Assembly (NCBI RefSeq): GCF_018598225.1
Contig: NZ_JAHESF010000043.1
Span: 1-58,469 of the forward strand
Direction: 5' to 3'
Origin: Chryseosolibacter histidinae
GTDB lineage: Bacteria > Bacteroidota > Bacteroidia > Cytophagales > Cyclobacteriaceae
DNA length: 58,469 nucleotides
The notes below the pieces were generated by a model, which did not search any database, had not been told where the DNA came from, and saw only the letters and a list, made by a program, of their open reading frames with translations. Both the position numbers and the translations under genes were made by a program. This document shows, piece by piece, positions 7,880-17,797 of the stretch (positions are counted from its first letter, which is position 1; each line of letters opens with the position of its first letter).

Positions 7880-10045
7880 ATGGAGCGCGTGTGTCGTATT
7901 TTTTTATTTTACCTGGCCCTGCTAGCTTCCTCCGGCAAACTCTACGGCAATACCCTTCAGGCCTATTTCAGCAGTGTTAAAGGCGGCGATTTCAATGTAT
8001 TTGAAGAAAACGGGAAGGTAGGCTTGAAGAATGAGCAGGGCGAAGTGCTGATCCCGGCCCAGTATGAAGCTATTGGCTGGAGCAATGGCCAGTTCTCGCT
8101 TGTGAACAATGTTACCGGGTACCAGAGCCATGGGCAGTGGGGACTCATCAATATTCAGAACAACCGCATTACAAAACCGGAATACACAGATCTTTCACCC
8201 GGCGAAGGCTCCATGATCGTGGCCCGGAAAAAAATCCAAGGCACTGTTCGCATCCAGGCCGGCTGCATCAATACTTCGGGCAAGGAAGTCATCCCCTTTC
8301 AATACGACGGCCTGCGGATCACATCTTTCCGCGCCATTGTCTACCAGAAGAATGGACATCAGTTCAGGCATGGGCTCATTGATTTTGAGAACAAGCTGCT
8401 CATTCCCATCCAATATCAGAACATCTATCCATTGGGAAGCCTGCGCTACGGCGTGGAGAACTTCGATCATAAAACCGCTATTTTTTCAGAAGACGGCAAG
8501 CAGATCACCAGCTTCATGATCGACAGCCTCTCTACCTATAAAAAAGACTACGCCGTGGTTTACCAGAACCAGCGTCAGGGTCTGATCGACCGCCAGGGCC
8601 AGTTAAAGCTCGAGCCCACCTACCGTGAGATCAGGATCAACGACGACGGCAGCATCAGCGCGCGCCAGGCCGACGCCTGGTTGTGGCTCGATGGCGAGAA
8701 CAAACTGTTGAAACAGTTCAATGCCGATTCCATCACCGTGATCAGCGCAGACAGGCTCAAGGTACAGACGGGAGGACGATCACAGCTCACAGACCTGAAT
8801 TTTAATCCGGTGAATCCCCGGTTCTTTTCAAAGGTAGGATCATTCAAACACGGAAAAGCTTTTTTCAGGAACGACGGCCGCACCGGGATCATCGACCTGC
8901 AGGGCAACGTAATTATCAAGCCACTTTACAGCTCGCTTGTAATGGACCCTCCCTTTATCAGGGCATGCCTTCCAAAAGAGAACAATAACCGGTGGGTGGT
9001 GCTGGACTCAGCCGGCAAAGCGCTGACCGTAAAAAACTACGATCACATCGGCCCCTATAACGGGCGTTATTTTCCCGTAAAGCACCGCGGGTTCTGGGGA
9101 CTCATCGATCAAAACGGAAAAGAGGTCGTTGCCTGTGTTCACGACTCCATTGTGCAGCAGCATCAGGAGCGTGTTGTGGTCAAATTCAAGGGAAGTTATG
9201 GCATCATCAGCACGGAGGAGGATTGGATCGTGACGCCACAACCGAACCGGCTTCAATTGATCAGTGACGACCGTTATCTCGAGCTTGCGCCGAAAACAAA
9301 TTTTCTGAAATCTCCCGGCGGACAGATCATCTATTTCACCAACAACCCGTTCGAGCTCCGGAATGGTCACCTGCTGGAACATCTCCCTTCCGGCATCGTG
9401 TGGAAGATCGACATGAACGGCGTGATCGTTGACCGCTCCCTGCAGCCTGAAAATGTTGAAGAGGTGTTTCCTGAAAGCGAAGGCCTTCGGGCAATCAGGA
9501 AAGACGAGCGTTATGGCTTCATCGACAGTCGGGGAAGGCTGCGCATAGCCAACCGGTATGAAGATGTGAGGGCATTCAGCGGCACACTGGCGGCAGCGAA
9601 GATCAGGGGCAGGTGGGGATTCATCAATCACGAAGACAGGATCGCCATCCAACCCGTGTATGACGAGGTTTCCGCTTTCCGCGATGGCTTTGCCCTGGTG
9701 AAGCAGAAAAATCTTTTCGGTATTGTCGATACCAGTAGCAAGCTGCTGCTGCCCGTACGTTACGATAGCATCATCACCTTGCCTGGCAAAAGATTCCAGG
9801 TACTGCAGAATGGCCTCTGGGGTTTGGCCGATGCCGCTGGCAAAATGATCATCAACCCCAAGTTCGACAGGATCACCGACCTGAACAACGGCTACGTCAT
9901 CATCCAGCGTGAAGGCAAATTCGGATTGCTCAATCTCCACGGCGTCAGCACCATTCCTCAGATCTACGACGGCCTCATCTATGACACCCACCACGGTCAT
10001 TATATCGCCCTGAAAAAGGCTGTGTGGGAAGTGATGAAATTTTGA
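7880..10045 (+). CDS. Secreted WG-repeat protein
   Basis: A 721-residue protein with a signal peptide (residues 1-23) and then about 13 WG repeats to the end. Typical units read GQWGLINIQ...PEYTDL, FWGLIDQNGKEVV, RWGFINHEDRIAIQPVYDEV and LWGLADAAGKMIINPKFDRI. WG repeats form beta-rich solenoid or propeller-like folds, and their role is mostly unknown; surface or periplasmic binding is plausible. The start is fixed because the next Met would remove the signal peptide. It is a single-gene unit ended by a strong terminator at 10083. Middle repeats (around residues 260-330 and 470-520) are eroded. No enzyme motif was seen. Confidence 0.88.
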   Translation: MERVCRIFLFYLALLASSGKLYGNTLQAYFSSVKGGDFNVFEENGKVGLKNEQGEVLIPAQYEAIGWSNGQFSLVNNVTGYQSHGQWGLINIQNNRITKPEYTDLSPGEGSMIVARKKIQGTVRIQAGCINTSGKEVIPFQYDGLRITSFRAIVYQKNGHQFRHGLIDFENKLLIPIQYQNIYPLGSLRYGVENFDHKTAIFSEDGKQITSFMIDSLSTYKKDYAVVYQNQRQGLIDRQGQLKLEPTYREIRINDDGSISARQADAWLWLDGENKLLKQFNADSITVISADRLKVQTGGRSQLTDLNFNPVNPRFFSKVGSFKHGKAFFRNDGRTGIIDLQGNVIIKPLYSSLVMDPPFIRACLPKENNNRWVVLDSAGKALTVKNYDHIGPYNGRYFPVKHRGFWGLIDQNGKEVVACVHDSIVQQHQERVVVKFKGSYGIISTEEDWIVTPQPNRLQLISDDRYLELAPKTNFLKSPGGQIIYFTNNPFELRNGHLLEHLPSGIVWKIDMNGVIVDRSLQPENVEEVFPESEGLRAIRKDERYGFIDSRGRLRIANRYEDVRAFSGTLAAAKIRGRWGFINHEDRIAIQPVYDEVSAFRDGFALVKQKNLFGIVDTSSKLLLPVRYDSIITLPGKRFQVLQNGLWGLADAAGKMIINPKFDRITDLNNGYVIIQREGKFGLLNLHGVSTIPQIYDGLIYDTHHGHYIALKKAVWEVMKF

Positions 10046-10082
10046 AGAACAAGGCATCACATTCCAAGCCAGGACATAAATG

Positions 10083-10107
10083 AAAAAGGGGCCAAGGCCC
10101 CTTTTTT
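10083..10107. terminator. Bidirectional rho-independent terminator
   Basis: A perfect 11-bp stem (AAAAAGGGGCC and its complement) around a 2-nt centre, flanked by A and T runs, so it serves both the WG-repeat gene and floA, which converge here. Confidence 0.92.
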
Positions 10108-10124
10108 ATAACGATCAAAATGTT

Positions 10125-11108
10125 CTATTCCTTCTTCGTAGCCCCCGACTGTCCTGATCCTGAAATGGCCTGGCGCATGCCGGTGTCGGCCTGTACGTTC
10201 TGCATCTTGTAATAATCCATCACACCCAGGTTGCCTTTCACAAACGCATCGGAGATGGCTTTGGGGATCTCTGCTTCGGCTTCGATCACCTTGGCGCGGG
10301 CTTCCTGTGCCTTGGCCTTCATTTCCTGCTCGAGCGCTACTGCCATCGCTCTGCGCTCTTCGGCACGGGCTTCGGCAACTTTCAGATCGGCAGAAGCCTG
10401 GTCGATCTGAAGCTTGGCACCGATGTTGGCACCTACGTCGACGTCAGCAATATCGATGGAAAGAATTTCAAATGCTGTGCCGGCATCGAGACCCCTCGAA
10501 AGCACAAGCTTGGAGATCTTGTCAGGACTTTCCAGCACTTCTTTATGAGATTTGGCAGAACCGATAGATGACACGATACCTTCACCAACGCGTGCGAGAA
10601 TGGTATCTTCACCTGCACCACCCACCAGCTGGGCGATGCTGGCACGTACGGTAACACGCGCCACGGCGATCAGCTGAATACCATCGGCAGCCACTGCGGC
10701 AACTTTAGGTGTTGTGATCACTTTCGGGTTTACAGAGATCTGCACTGCCTGGAACACATCGCGGCCGGCAAGGTCGATCGCCGTGGCCTGCTTGAAGCTC
10801 AGGTTGATGTTTGCTTTGTCGGCCGAGATCAGCGCGCGGATCACGTTGGGTACATTACCACCTGCCAGGTAGTGGGTCTCCAGCTCGTTGGATGAGATCT
10901 GAAGGCCCGCCTTCGTTGCTGTGATCAGCGAGTCGACCACAACCCGCGGCGGCACTTTCCGGATACGCATAAAGACGAGGTCGAACAGACCCACCTTTAC
11001 ACCGGAGAACAAAGCCGTGATCCAGAGGTTTACGGGTACGAAATACAGGAAAATGAAAAAGAGGATGATACTGCCTAAGACGAGAATGAGTGGCGCTACG
11101 CTTTCCAT
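10125..11108 (-). CDS. floA: Flotillin-like protein FloA
   Basis: A 327-residue membrane-anchored flotillin-like scaffold of the FloA (YqfA) family. One N-terminal membrane hairpin region (about 5-50) is followed by an SPFH-type domain containing [36 protein letters not shown], the family's long Ala/Glu-rich coiled coil (about 225-290), and a C-terminal [16 protein letters not shown]. Flotillins organise membrane microdomains and help assemble membrane complexes. The gene follows nfeD by 9 nt on the same strand, the classic pairing of NfeD-type and flotillin genes. Length agrees with the family. Confidence 0.95.
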   Translation of the reverse strand: MESVAPLILVLGSIILFFIFLYFVPVNLWITALFSGVKVGLFDLVFMRIRKVPPRVVVDSLITATKAGLQISSNELETHYLAGGNVPNVIRALISADKANINLSFKQATAIDLAGRDVFQAVQISVNPKVITTPKVAAVAADGIQLIAVARVTVRASIAQLVGGAGEDTILARVGEGIVSSIGSAKSHKEVLESPDKISKLVLSRGLDAGTAFEILSIDIADVDVGANIGAKLQIDQASADLKVAEARAEERRAMAVALEQEMKAKAQEARAKVIEAEAEIPKAISDAFVKGNLGVMDYYKMQNVQADTGMRQAISGSGQSGATKKE

Positions 11109-11117
11109 GATATAAAT

Positions 11118-11588
11118 TTAGTTAATGGGTTCTACGATCACCTGGTGAGACAGGATCTGGGTGATCCGGACGCGTATACCACTCTCCACATAATCTCCGG
11201 ACGTCTTTACTTCAAATTGCTGATGCTGAAATTCCGCTTTGCCAATGGGGCGCAGGGTTGAAACAGTTACACCTTCATCGCCAACCTGCAGGGCAGCCAG
11301 CATGCCTTCGTTGACCTTGCTGTCGATGGCGGTCTTCAATGAAAATTTCGTCCATGAGCCTGCCCTGAAACTGTAAAAGAGCGCAAAAAGCGTGGTGACA
11401 GACATCCCCAGCAGAATGTAAAAACCTACGTCTGCGCCAAAATGTTTGTAGCTGATCACGATGCCTGCTACTGAAAAAATAAATCCCAGCAATCCCACCA
11501 CGGTGGTACCTGGAATAAACACCAGCTCTACGATGATGAGCGAAAGCCCGATCACGAGCAGGGCGATGATGATGATCCACATGAGCAT
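11118..11588 (-). CDS. NfeD-like membrane protein
   Basis: A 156-residue protein with three hydrophobic segments (about 2-24, 27-47 and 54-72) and a C-terminal beta-rich OB-type domain (about 80-156). The domain contains VGDEGVTVSTLRPIGKAEF and a final GIRVRITQI...VIVEPIN, the pattern of short NfeD proteins. These lack the protease domain of long NfeD and work with the flotillin encoded next to them. The gene heads a two-gene unit with floA and lies 54 nt downstream of proS on the same strand. Confidence 0.9.
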   Translation of the reverse strand: MLMWIIIIALLVIGLSLIIVELVFIPGTTVVGLLGFIFSVAGIVISYKHFGADVGFYILLGMSVTTLFALFYSFRAGSWTKFSLKTAIDSKVNEGMLAALQVGDEGVTVSTLRPIGKAEFQHQQFEVKTSGDYVESGIRVRITQILSHQVIVEPIN

Positions 11589-11642
11589 AATTTCAGATCA
11601 GATCAAAAATAGTCAATAATCAGGACTTCACTGTGCAAATGA

Positions 11643-13121
11643 TCAATAGGCCCTGGCAAACAGTACGCGTTTGTTAGACGGCTTGCCGGAGTATACACAC
11701 TTGCCAGCTTCTTCTTTCACATCCAGCGGGATGCAGCGGATGGTGGCTTTGGTCTCTTCTTTAATGGCTGCCTCTGTTTCAGGGGTGCCGTCCCAGTGCG
11801 CCGATACGAAGCCGCCTTTTTCATCGAGCACTTTTTTCAGCTCGTCGTAGGTCTCAACTTTCGTAATGTGCTCATTCCTGTATCCGAGGGCACGCTGATA
11901 GATCGATTGCTGAATATCATCGAGCAACCTGGGAACAGCCGCAGAAACTTCATCGAGCTTCATCACCTGTTTCTCTTTCGTATCGCGTCTGGCCACTTCA
12001 ACGGTGCCGTTCTCGAGATCACGCGGCCCGATGGCAAGGCGCACAGGCACACCCTTCAGCTCCCACTCGGCAAACTTGAATCCTGGCTTGTGCGTGTCGC
12101 GGTTATCGAACTTCACAGCGTAGCCCTGCTTGCGCAGCGCGGCTGAGATCTGGTCTACTTTTTCAGTGATCTTTTTCAGCTCCTCGTCACTTTTGAAGAT
12201 CGGAACGATTACCACATGGATCGGGGCCAGCTTGGGCGGCAGCACGAGGCCGTCGTCATCAGAGTGGGCCATGATCAGCGCTCCCATCAGGCGTGTGCTT
12301 ACACCCCACGATGTTCCCCACACATCTTCCAGCTTGCCTTCCTTGCTGGTGAACTTGACGTTGAAAGCTTTTGCAAAATTTTGTCCCAGGAAGTGTGATG
12401 TTCCTGCCTGCAGCGCTTTTCCATCCTGCATCATAGCCTCGATGCAGTAGGTATCCACGGCGCCGGGGAATCGCTCGCTGTCCGTCTTTCTGCCTTTGAT
12501 CACGGGCATGGCCATGAAGCTTTCGGCAAACTCGGCATACACATCGAGCATCTGCACCGTCTCGCGTACAGCTTCATCGGCGGTAGCGTGGGCGGTGTGC
12601 CCTTCCTGCCAGAGGAATTCTGCCGTGCGCAGGAACAGGCGCGTGCGCATCTCCCAGCGAACCACGTTAGCCCACTGGTTGACGAGGATGGGCAGGTCAC
12701 GGTATGACTGGATCCATTTTTTATAAGTATTCCAGATGATGGCCTCACTGGTCGGCCGCACCACCAGCTCCTCTTCCAGCTTCGCCTCCGGATCAACCAT
12801 CAGTTTGCCTTTGTGCTCAGGATCGGTCTTCAGGCGGTAGTGCGTCACGATGGCGCATTCCTTGGCAAAGCCTTCTGCGTTCTTCTCTTCAGCTTCGAAG
12901 AGGCTCTTTGGTACAAACAAGGGGAAGTAGGCGTTGGAATGCCCGGTGTCTTTGAACATTTTATCCAGCGCCTGCTGCATCTTCTCCCAGATGCTGTATC
13001 CGTAGGGTTTTATCACCATACAGCCGCGAACCTCGGAGTGTTCAGCCAGGTCTGCCTTCTTTACTAACTCATTGTACCACAAGGAGTAATCTTCGTTTCG
13101 AGCAGGTATCTCTTTGCCCAT
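11643..13121 (-). CDS. proS: Prolyl-tRNA synthetase
   Basis: A 492-residue class II synthetase of the short type shared with archaea and eukaryotes, lacking the editing insertion of the long bacterial form. Visible motifs: [19 protein letters not shown], motif 2 around [24 protein letters not shown], and motif 3 region [25 protein letters not shown], followed by an anticodon-binding domain with [16 protein letters not shown], then the C-terminal extension ending in FARAY. I start it at the ATG at 13121 ([12 protein letters not shown]); an ATG at 13163 would lie upstream of the predicted transcription start. A TAnnTTTG box is at 13161-13168. Confidence 0.96.
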   Translation of the reverse strand: MGKEIPARNEDYSLWYNELVKKADLAEHSEVRGCMVIKPYGYSIWEKMQQALDKMFKDTGHSNAYFPLFVPKSLFEAEEKNAEGFAKECAIVTHYRLKTDPEHKGKLMVDPEAKLEEELVVRPTSEAIIWNTYKKWIQSYRDLPILVNQWANVVRWEMRTRLFLRTAEFLWQEGHTAHATADEAVRETVQMLDVYAEFAESFMAMPVIKGRKTDSERFPGAVDTYCIEAMMQDGKALQAGTSHFLGQNFAKAFNVKFTSKEGKLEDVWGTSWGVSTRLMGALIMAHSDDDGLVLPPKLAPIHVVIVPIFKSDEELKKITEKVDQISAALRKQGYAVKFDNRDTHKPGFKFAEWELKGVPVRLAIGPRDLENGTVEVARRDTKEKQVMKLDEVSAAVPRLLDDIQQSIYQRALGYRNEHITKVETYDELKKVLDEKGGFVSAHWDGTPETEAAIKEETKATIRCIPLDVKEEAGKCVYSGKPSNKRVLFARAY

Positions 13122-13160
13122 ACTGGTATAATTATTGCGTATAACCGTTTTACTGAACGG

Positions 13161-13168
13161 CAAATATA
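13161..13168 (-). promoter_or_regulatory. proS promoter -7 box
   Basis: On the minus strand TATATTTG matches TAnnTTTG. A transcription start near 13155 would give a leader of about 35 nt and would support the ATG at 13121. Confidence 0.55.
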
Positions 13169-13348
13169 ATCGGGATTCTCAGGATTTAAGGCTTGTCTGA
13201 TCAATGATCTTTGCAACCGGCGATTTTGATCTTTGGCCGCCCATCCCCGGAATCAAAAAATCATGATTATATTTCGTAGTTTAGAGAATACTTTTTAGGC
13301 GAATATCGTTAACGTATTTAACAGCTAATAACAGCTAAATCACACGCT

Positions 13349-14491
13349 ATGAAAATCAAGGTCATTCTATCGGTTCTTATACTGCTCATGGGAGTTGGCG
13401 GTGTATTCGCGCAGGTTGAGCAGGACGACATGTACTTCAACTCGAAAGACCGGGCGAAGCTCCGCGCAGCGCAGAAGACCAGTGAGCTAGCTTACGCATC
13501 CGCTAAAAAAACCAAAGCGTCCGAGCCGGCGGAAGAGAATTTCAATCCCACCGACAGCTACTCTGCCCGCAACGTGAATCCGGAATATACTTCGCGCTCA
13601 CATTCGCAAACGGCCAAGGAAGACGACGAAGATTATTTCGTAAGCAACTACCAGTACAACCAGCGCAGCCAGTACAATAACTGGAATAACAACTTTAACA
13701 ACTGGTATGGCAACTCATGGTATGCTCCCAACTACTTCGGTTCCGGCATCAATTCATGGAACAGCCCTTATTACGGATCGTACTACGACGCCTGGGGAAG
13801 CCCCTGGTCCAACCCTTATTATCAGTCAGGCTGGTCTGGCTCATTTAGCTACTATATGGGCAACTCATGGAACTACGGATGGAATATGGGCTTTGGTAAC
13901 TGCTGGAGCTGCAATTCTTACTACAACAACCCCTGGGCATGGAATCCTTATTACGGATATTCATCTTACTGGAACTCTCCCTACTATAGCAACTTTGGAT
14001 GGGGCGGAGGCTATGGCTACTATCCTACCCGTGTGGTTGTAGTGGAATCCGGAGACCGCATCAATCACTCTTATGGCAAGCGTCCGCTCCGTGGAAGCAA
14101 TATGGTGACGGATCGCAGCAACGCTTCCAGGTCAAGGACAGGTATGGTGAGAACTTCCGGAGACGATGTTACCAACGGACGGGTTTCAAACAGCGGCCGT
14201 ACGCAGAATGAATACTACAACCGCTCGTGGAGATACAACGGTTCAAATTCAGATTACTCAGCGCCCGCCAATACACGGAGCAGTACGCAAAACAACCGCT
14301 CGAGCTCATGGGGCAACAGCAACAATTCCTGGAATAATAGCAACAGCAATAATTCCTGGAACAACCGTAGCTCCGATTATTCAGCACCGTCCCGCAGCAG
14401 CAGTTCATTTGGAAACAGTGGAGGCGCTACCAGGAGCCATTCTTCAGGATCGGGAGGAGGAAGTAACGGCAGAAGCAGGGGTAGAGATTAA
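13349..14491 (+). CDS. Secreted Tyr/Trp/Asn-rich low-complexity protein
   Basis: A 380-residue protein of unknown function. A signal peptide (1-21, ending VFAQ) precedes a charged stretch (22-98). Then comes an extraordinary segment (about 101-226) dominated by Tyr, Trp, Asn, Ser and Gly, with repeated NSW, SPYY, NPYY and WN words and two Cys (CWSC). Residues 227-280 are more basic, and the tail (280-380) is Ser/Asn/Arg/Gly-rich with repeated NNSWNN and SDYSAP and a Gly-Ser-Arg end. The composition suggests a disordered, self-associating or surface-adhesive protein; that is inference. It is cotranscribed with the FadL-like gene (21-nt gap). No recognised catalytic domain. Confidence 0.85.
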   Translation: MKIKVILSVLILLMGVGGVFAQVEQDDMYFNSKDRAKLRAAQKTSELAYASAKKTKASEPAEENFNPTDSYSARNVNPEYTSRSHSQTAKEDDEDYFVSNYQYNQRSQYNNWNNNFNNWYGNSWYAPNYFGSGINSWNSPYYGSYYDAWGSPWSNPYYQSGWSGSFSYYMGNSWNYGWNMGFGNCWSCNSYYNNPWAWNPYYGYSSYWNSPYYSNFGWGGGYGYYPTRVVVVESGDRINHSYGKRPLRGSNMVTDRSNASRSRTGMVRTSGDDVTNGRVSNSGRTQNEYYNRSWRYNGSNSDYSAPANTRSSTQNNRSSSWGNSNNSWNNSNSNNSWNNRSSDYSAPSRSSSSFGNSGGATRSHSSGSGGGSNGRSRGRD

Positions 14492-14512
14492 CCGCATCAT
14501 CTAATTGTTTTT

Positions 14513-16060
14513 ATGTCAAGAAAAATTTTCAGGATCGCCCTGACAGCTCTTGTATTGCTTAATTTTTCCGTTGCGTTTGCACAAGACTACGCAGAAACCG
14601 CGTTGCTCTTCAGCAGGACAAGGCCCGCCGGCAGCGCCCGCATCCAGGCACTGGGTGGAAGCCAGATAGCACTGGGTGGTGATTACAGCTCAGGCCTCTC
14701 CAACCCCGCCGGCCTGGGAATGTTCAACCGCTCCGAGTTCACCTTCAGCACGGGCCTTAGCTCGCACAATACCTCAGCGAATTATTTCGGCAATTCCACT
14801 GACGATAACCGCACGGTGTTCAACATTCCCGGTCTCAGCCTCGTGTGGCACATGCCTAAAGACAACGGCGCTTTTTTGGGCGGATCGTTCGGCATCAGCT
14901 TCTCACGTATCAACGACTTCAACAACGCTACGCTTTACAGCGGAAAGAATGACGACAGCTCTATCATCGATTATTTTATCGATCAGGCTTTTGGCCAAAC
15001 CACCGATCAGTTTAAGGAAGGAGGCCGTCATTACAACAGCCCTACAGGACTTGCTTATTACAATTACCTCATCGGAGCGAAGTCGATCCTGGATCCGCCC
15101 GGACCGAATGACGAATACTTTACCGATGCAGGATACCCTGATAAACAGCAGGAAGAGATCCTGGTGAAAGGGGCCTCCAATCAATGGACATTCTCTTACG
15201 GTGCCAACATTTCGGATAGATTCTTCTTCGGCGCCGGCGTTGGGATAGCATCTATCCGGTACAAATCCCAGAAGACATTTACCGAAGATTTTTTACCCGG
15301 CAACCCGAACGATCAGGATACCCTGTACTACCTTCAATTGAATGAAAACCTCGACATCCGCGGCTCAGGCGTGAACGCAACCTTCGGGGCTATTGCCAGG
15401 CCTTTGGACTTTCTGCAAATAGGCGTATCGTTTGTGACGCCAACATTTTACAGCATCTCAGAGACCTACAGCGCTTCCATGGGCACACGGTGGGATAACT
15501 TCGATTACTTCGGCGACGGTAAAGAGATCCTGGGCGACAACGTCAACGATCCTGACCGTCCGCATACCGATGTCGTGACTTCAGATTACAACCTTACCAC
15601 ACCGCTGAAGTTCAATGCGGGTGTTGCATTCATATCCAAATATGGATTTATCTCCGGCGACATCGAGATGGTCAATCCCGCGAAAGCGAAGTACACATCA
15701 GACACGCCGGGTATAACTTACACAGACGAGAATGGAAGCATTCGCCGTAACTATGAACCCGTGATCAACTACCACATCGGTGCCGAGTTCAGATACGAGA
15801 TCTACCGGGTACGCGCCGGATACGGTGTGCTCGCCAATACATACCGCAATAACATCACCTCCAACAACCAGATCACGTCGATCAGCGGTGGCGTGGGCAT
15901 CCGCACCAAAGATTTTTCTATCGATTTTGCCCTGGTGAACAGCAGCAGCAAAAGATACGATTACCAGCCTTACACTTTCTTCGATGGATCAGGCCCGGCA
16001 GCCTCGCTGAAAAACCGGTCGATGATGGGGATGCTTACGTTTGGGTTTACGATAGAGTAG
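14513..16060 (+). CDS. OmpP1/FadL-family outer-membrane protein
   Basis: A 515-residue outer-membrane transporter of the OmpP1/FadL type, predicted to pass hydrophobic compounds. The signal peptide (1-23, ending AFAQ) is followed by the family start ARIQALGGSQIALGGDYSSGLSNPAGLGMFNRSEF. Long alternating beta strands follow, ending MMGMLTFGFTIE with the terminal barrel strand. Bacteroidota members are often labelled hemin receptor or long-chain fatty acid transporter; the substrate cannot be read from sequence. It is the second gene of a unit with the aromatic-rich protein. A perfect hairpin at 16091-16126 follows it. Confidence 0.85.
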   Translation: MSRKIFRIALTALVLLNFSVAFAQDYAETALLFSRTRPAGSARIQALGGSQIALGGDYSSGLSNPAGLGMFNRSEFTFSTGLSSHNTSANYFGNSTDDNRTVFNIPGLSLVWHMPKDNGAFLGGSFGISFSRINDFNNATLYSGKNDDSSIIDYFIDQAFGQTTDQFKEGGRHYNSPTGLAYYNYLIGAKSILDPPGPNDEYFTDAGYPDKQQEEILVKGASNQWTFSYGANISDRFFFGAGVGIASIRYKSQKTFTEDFLPGNPNDQDTLYYLQLNENLDIRGSGVNATFGAIARPLDFLQIGVSFVTPTFYSISETYSASMGTRWDNFDYFGDGKEILGDNVNDPDRPHTDVVTSDYNLTTPLKFNAGVAFISKYGFISGDIEMVNPAKAKYTSDTPGITYTDENGSIRRNYEPVINYHIGAEFRYEIYRVRAGYGVLANTYRNNITSNNQITSISGGVGIRTKDFSIDFALVNSSSKRYDYQPYTFFDGSGPAASLKNRSMMGMLTFGFTIE

Positions 16061-16090
16061 TTGGGTAGACAGTTCCAGGTTTCAGGTTAG

Positions 16091-16126
16091 AAGTTTAAAG
16101 TTGAGGGACCCAACAACTTTAAACTT
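16091..16126. terminator. Perfect 13-bp hairpin between convergent genes
   Basis: Arms AAGTTTAAAGTTG (16091-16103) and its exact complement (16114-16126) with a 10-nt loop. Further copies of the AAACTTTAAA word follow to 16140. It lies between the convergent FadL-like gene and aroK. There is no simple T run directly after the stem, so termination is likely but not certain. Confidence 0.6.
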
Positions 16127-16151
16127 TAAATTTCAAACTTGCCTCTGACGA

Positions 16152-16646
16152 CTACATACGCAACGCCTTCAGTACAGCTTGAAGATCGGCTTTCTGTAAC
16201 ACAACGCTCGCTTTCTGATAAACCGGCAACCGGTTCTGCCGGATAGTGGTGAGCCTGTTTCTCAGCTCTGTTTCGTCAGCAGTTTGAAGCAACGGCCGGC
16301 CCGATTTCTTTTCTGTACGCTTCACCAACTCGTCTATAGACTCGTCTAGAAAAATGCTGATGCCGGTGGCGTTGATCGCTTGAATCCCATCAAAAAAACA
16401 GGGAGCGCCTCCACCGGTGGCCATCACAAAACTTTTTGCGGAGGCAGCCCACTCGTGCAGCAACGCTGACTCAACCTGGCGGAAGTACGGCTCTCCATGC
16501 TGCGAGAATATTTCGGGAATAGACTTTTGCTCACGGGCTTCGATCTTTTCATCAAGGTCTACAAACTCCATCGCCAGGTGTGCAGCAACTTCTCTTCCCA
16601 GCGTCGTTTTGCCGGAACCGGGCATGCCGATGAGATAAATTTTCAT
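16152..16646 (-). CDS. aroK: Shikimate kinase
   Basis: A 164-residue kinase that phosphorylates shikimate on the way to chorismate and the aromatic amino acids. The Walker A GMPGSGKTT is at residues 8-16. The shikimate site follows: FVDLDEKIE, then EPYFRQVESALLHE with the conserved Arg, and MATGGGAPCF with the conserved GGG. The lid region has RTEKKSGRPLL, and length matches the family. It is the last gene of the minus-strand unit DUF1599-DoxX-aroK, 34 nt after DoxX, and the gap carries two copies of a 9-bp word. Confidence 0.95.
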   Translation of the reverse strand: MKIYLIGMPGSGKTTLGREVAAHLAMEFVDLDEKIEAREQKSIPEIFSQHGEPYFRQVESALLHEWAASAKSFVMATGGGAPCFFDGIQAINATGISIFLDESIDELVKRTEKKSGRPLLQTADETELRNRLTTIRQNRLPVYQKASVVLQKADLQAVLKALRM

Positions 16647-16677
16647 AGCTGCGAGTGGGCGAGTTACGAGCTGCGAG
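16647..16677. repeat. Two copies of AGCTGCGAG in a spacer
   Basis: AGCTGCGAG occurs at 16647-16655 and 16669-16677, with the near-match GGGCGAG and TTACGAG between. A third copy is at 24100-24108 after the WD40-caspase gene. Part of the spacer word-repeat pattern. Confidence 0.7.
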
Positions 16678-16680
16678 ATG

Positions 16681-17793
16681 TCAGTTGATCAATTGCAAAA
16701 CTTCGTCGGCAGTGGGCGTATCGTTGTGGTGCCACATGCCCTTTACGTTTCCGTTTACCCAGAGTGTAATGCCGGGATTAGATCTCACAATGGTCTTGAG
16801 CACGGTGGCATCCGCATAATAGTAAGGAAAAGCAAGCTGGTGCTCATGCCTGAACGCTTCGAATGCCTCTCCGCCGGATGCCGTGAGCGCCATCACGTCC
16901 ACTTTTCCTTCCAGTGCTTTCGCGAGGTCACGGATCTTGTCAATGTTGCTGGCGGACGCAGCCGATACGTCATAGATAATGATGAAAAGTTTATTGCCTT
17001 CAAATGCCTGCTGGGTCACGTCCTCACCTTCAACGCTGGTGACCGCGAAGTCTGTGATCTTGGCCTTGGTCTTGTCTTCGTTGGTCTGGCGCACGCTCTG
17101 ATACTTGTACAGCGTGGTATCCATCAGGTATTTCTCCGAGTGCACTTCTTCACCATTATCTTTCCGGATGAACACATATTCAAAAACGGGTTGTTCGGCC
17201 GGTTGCATCTGCTGCGGAATGTTGTTGCCGATCTTATAGGCCCTGAAGTCGATGAACGGCAGGTGCCTGATGGCGTAGACACCGAGAAAGAAGCTGATCA
17301 GTGTAACAGCACCTACCACGGCATGGCCTTCCAGGGTTCTGAGCGCAGGCTGATAATGTTTTCTGTACCAGAACAGGTGCAGCACGAACACCATCAGCAC
17401 CACATCTTTGGTGAACGATTCCCATGGGGTGAGCTTGATAGCATCACCGAAACATCCGCAGTCTGTTACTTTATTGAAATAAGCCGAGTAGAACGTGAGG
17501 AAAGTAAAGAATATCATGAGGGCCAGCAGCACCACGGTGGTCACTTTCATGCGGTAATAAATGAGCACGGCAACACCCAGCACGATCTCCAGCACTACGA
17601 GGATCATGCCGATCTCCAGCGCGTAGGGGATCAGGTAATGAAAGAATGATCCGAAGTCTTCGGCAAAAACTTCGAAATACTCTTCCATTTTGATCTTGGT
17701 ACCTACCGGATCGTTGAGCTTGATGAGCCCCGAAAAGATAAAAAGGATACCGATGAAGAATCTTGAGAACTGATCTGCGATTTTTCTGAACAT
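16681..17793 (-). CDS. DoxX/MauE-type membrane protein with thioredoxin-like C-terminus (BT_3928 family)
   Basis: A 370-residue inner-membrane protein. The N-terminal part (about 10-150) has four membrane segments with FIGILFIFSGLIKLNDPVGT and the paired cysteines DCGCFGD, typical of DoxX/MauE proteins. Another membrane segment (about 175-190) leads to an extracytoplasmic thioredoxin-like domain (about 250-370: LFIIIYDVSAAS..., VNGNVKGMWHHND) that lacks a CxxC. Function unknown; redox transfer at the membrane is suggested by the Cys pair. It follows DUF1599 by 4 nt and precedes aroK. The DUF1599-BT_3928 pair next to folP is common in Bacteroidota. Confidence 0.85.
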   Translation of the reverse strand: MFRKIADQFSRFFIGILFIFSGLIKLNDPVGTKIKMEEYFEVFAEDFGSFFHYLIPYALEIGMILVVLEIVLGVAVLIYYRMKVTTVVLLALMIFFTFLTFYSAYFNKVTDCGCFGDAIKLTPWESFTKDVVLMVFVLHLFWYRKHYQPALRTLEGHAVVGAVTLISFFLGVYAIRHLPFIDFRAYKIGNNIPQQMQPAEQPVFEYVFIRKDNGEEVHSEKYLMDTTLYKYQSVRQTNEDKTKAKITDFAVTSVEGEDVTQQAFEGNKLFIIIYDVSAASASNIDKIRDLAKALEGKVDVMALTASGGEAFEAFRHEHQLAFPYYYADATVLKTIVRSNPGITLWVNGNVKGMWHHNDTPTADEVLQLIN

Positions 17794-17797
17794 CTTG

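Noticed and set aside
9008-10060. 350-residue open frame on the minus strand inside the WG-repeat gene
   Set aside because: It is antisense to a gene with clear repeats along its full length, has no family likeness, and similar long antisense frames occur elsewhere (44760-45560, 48957-49670) because of codon bias.
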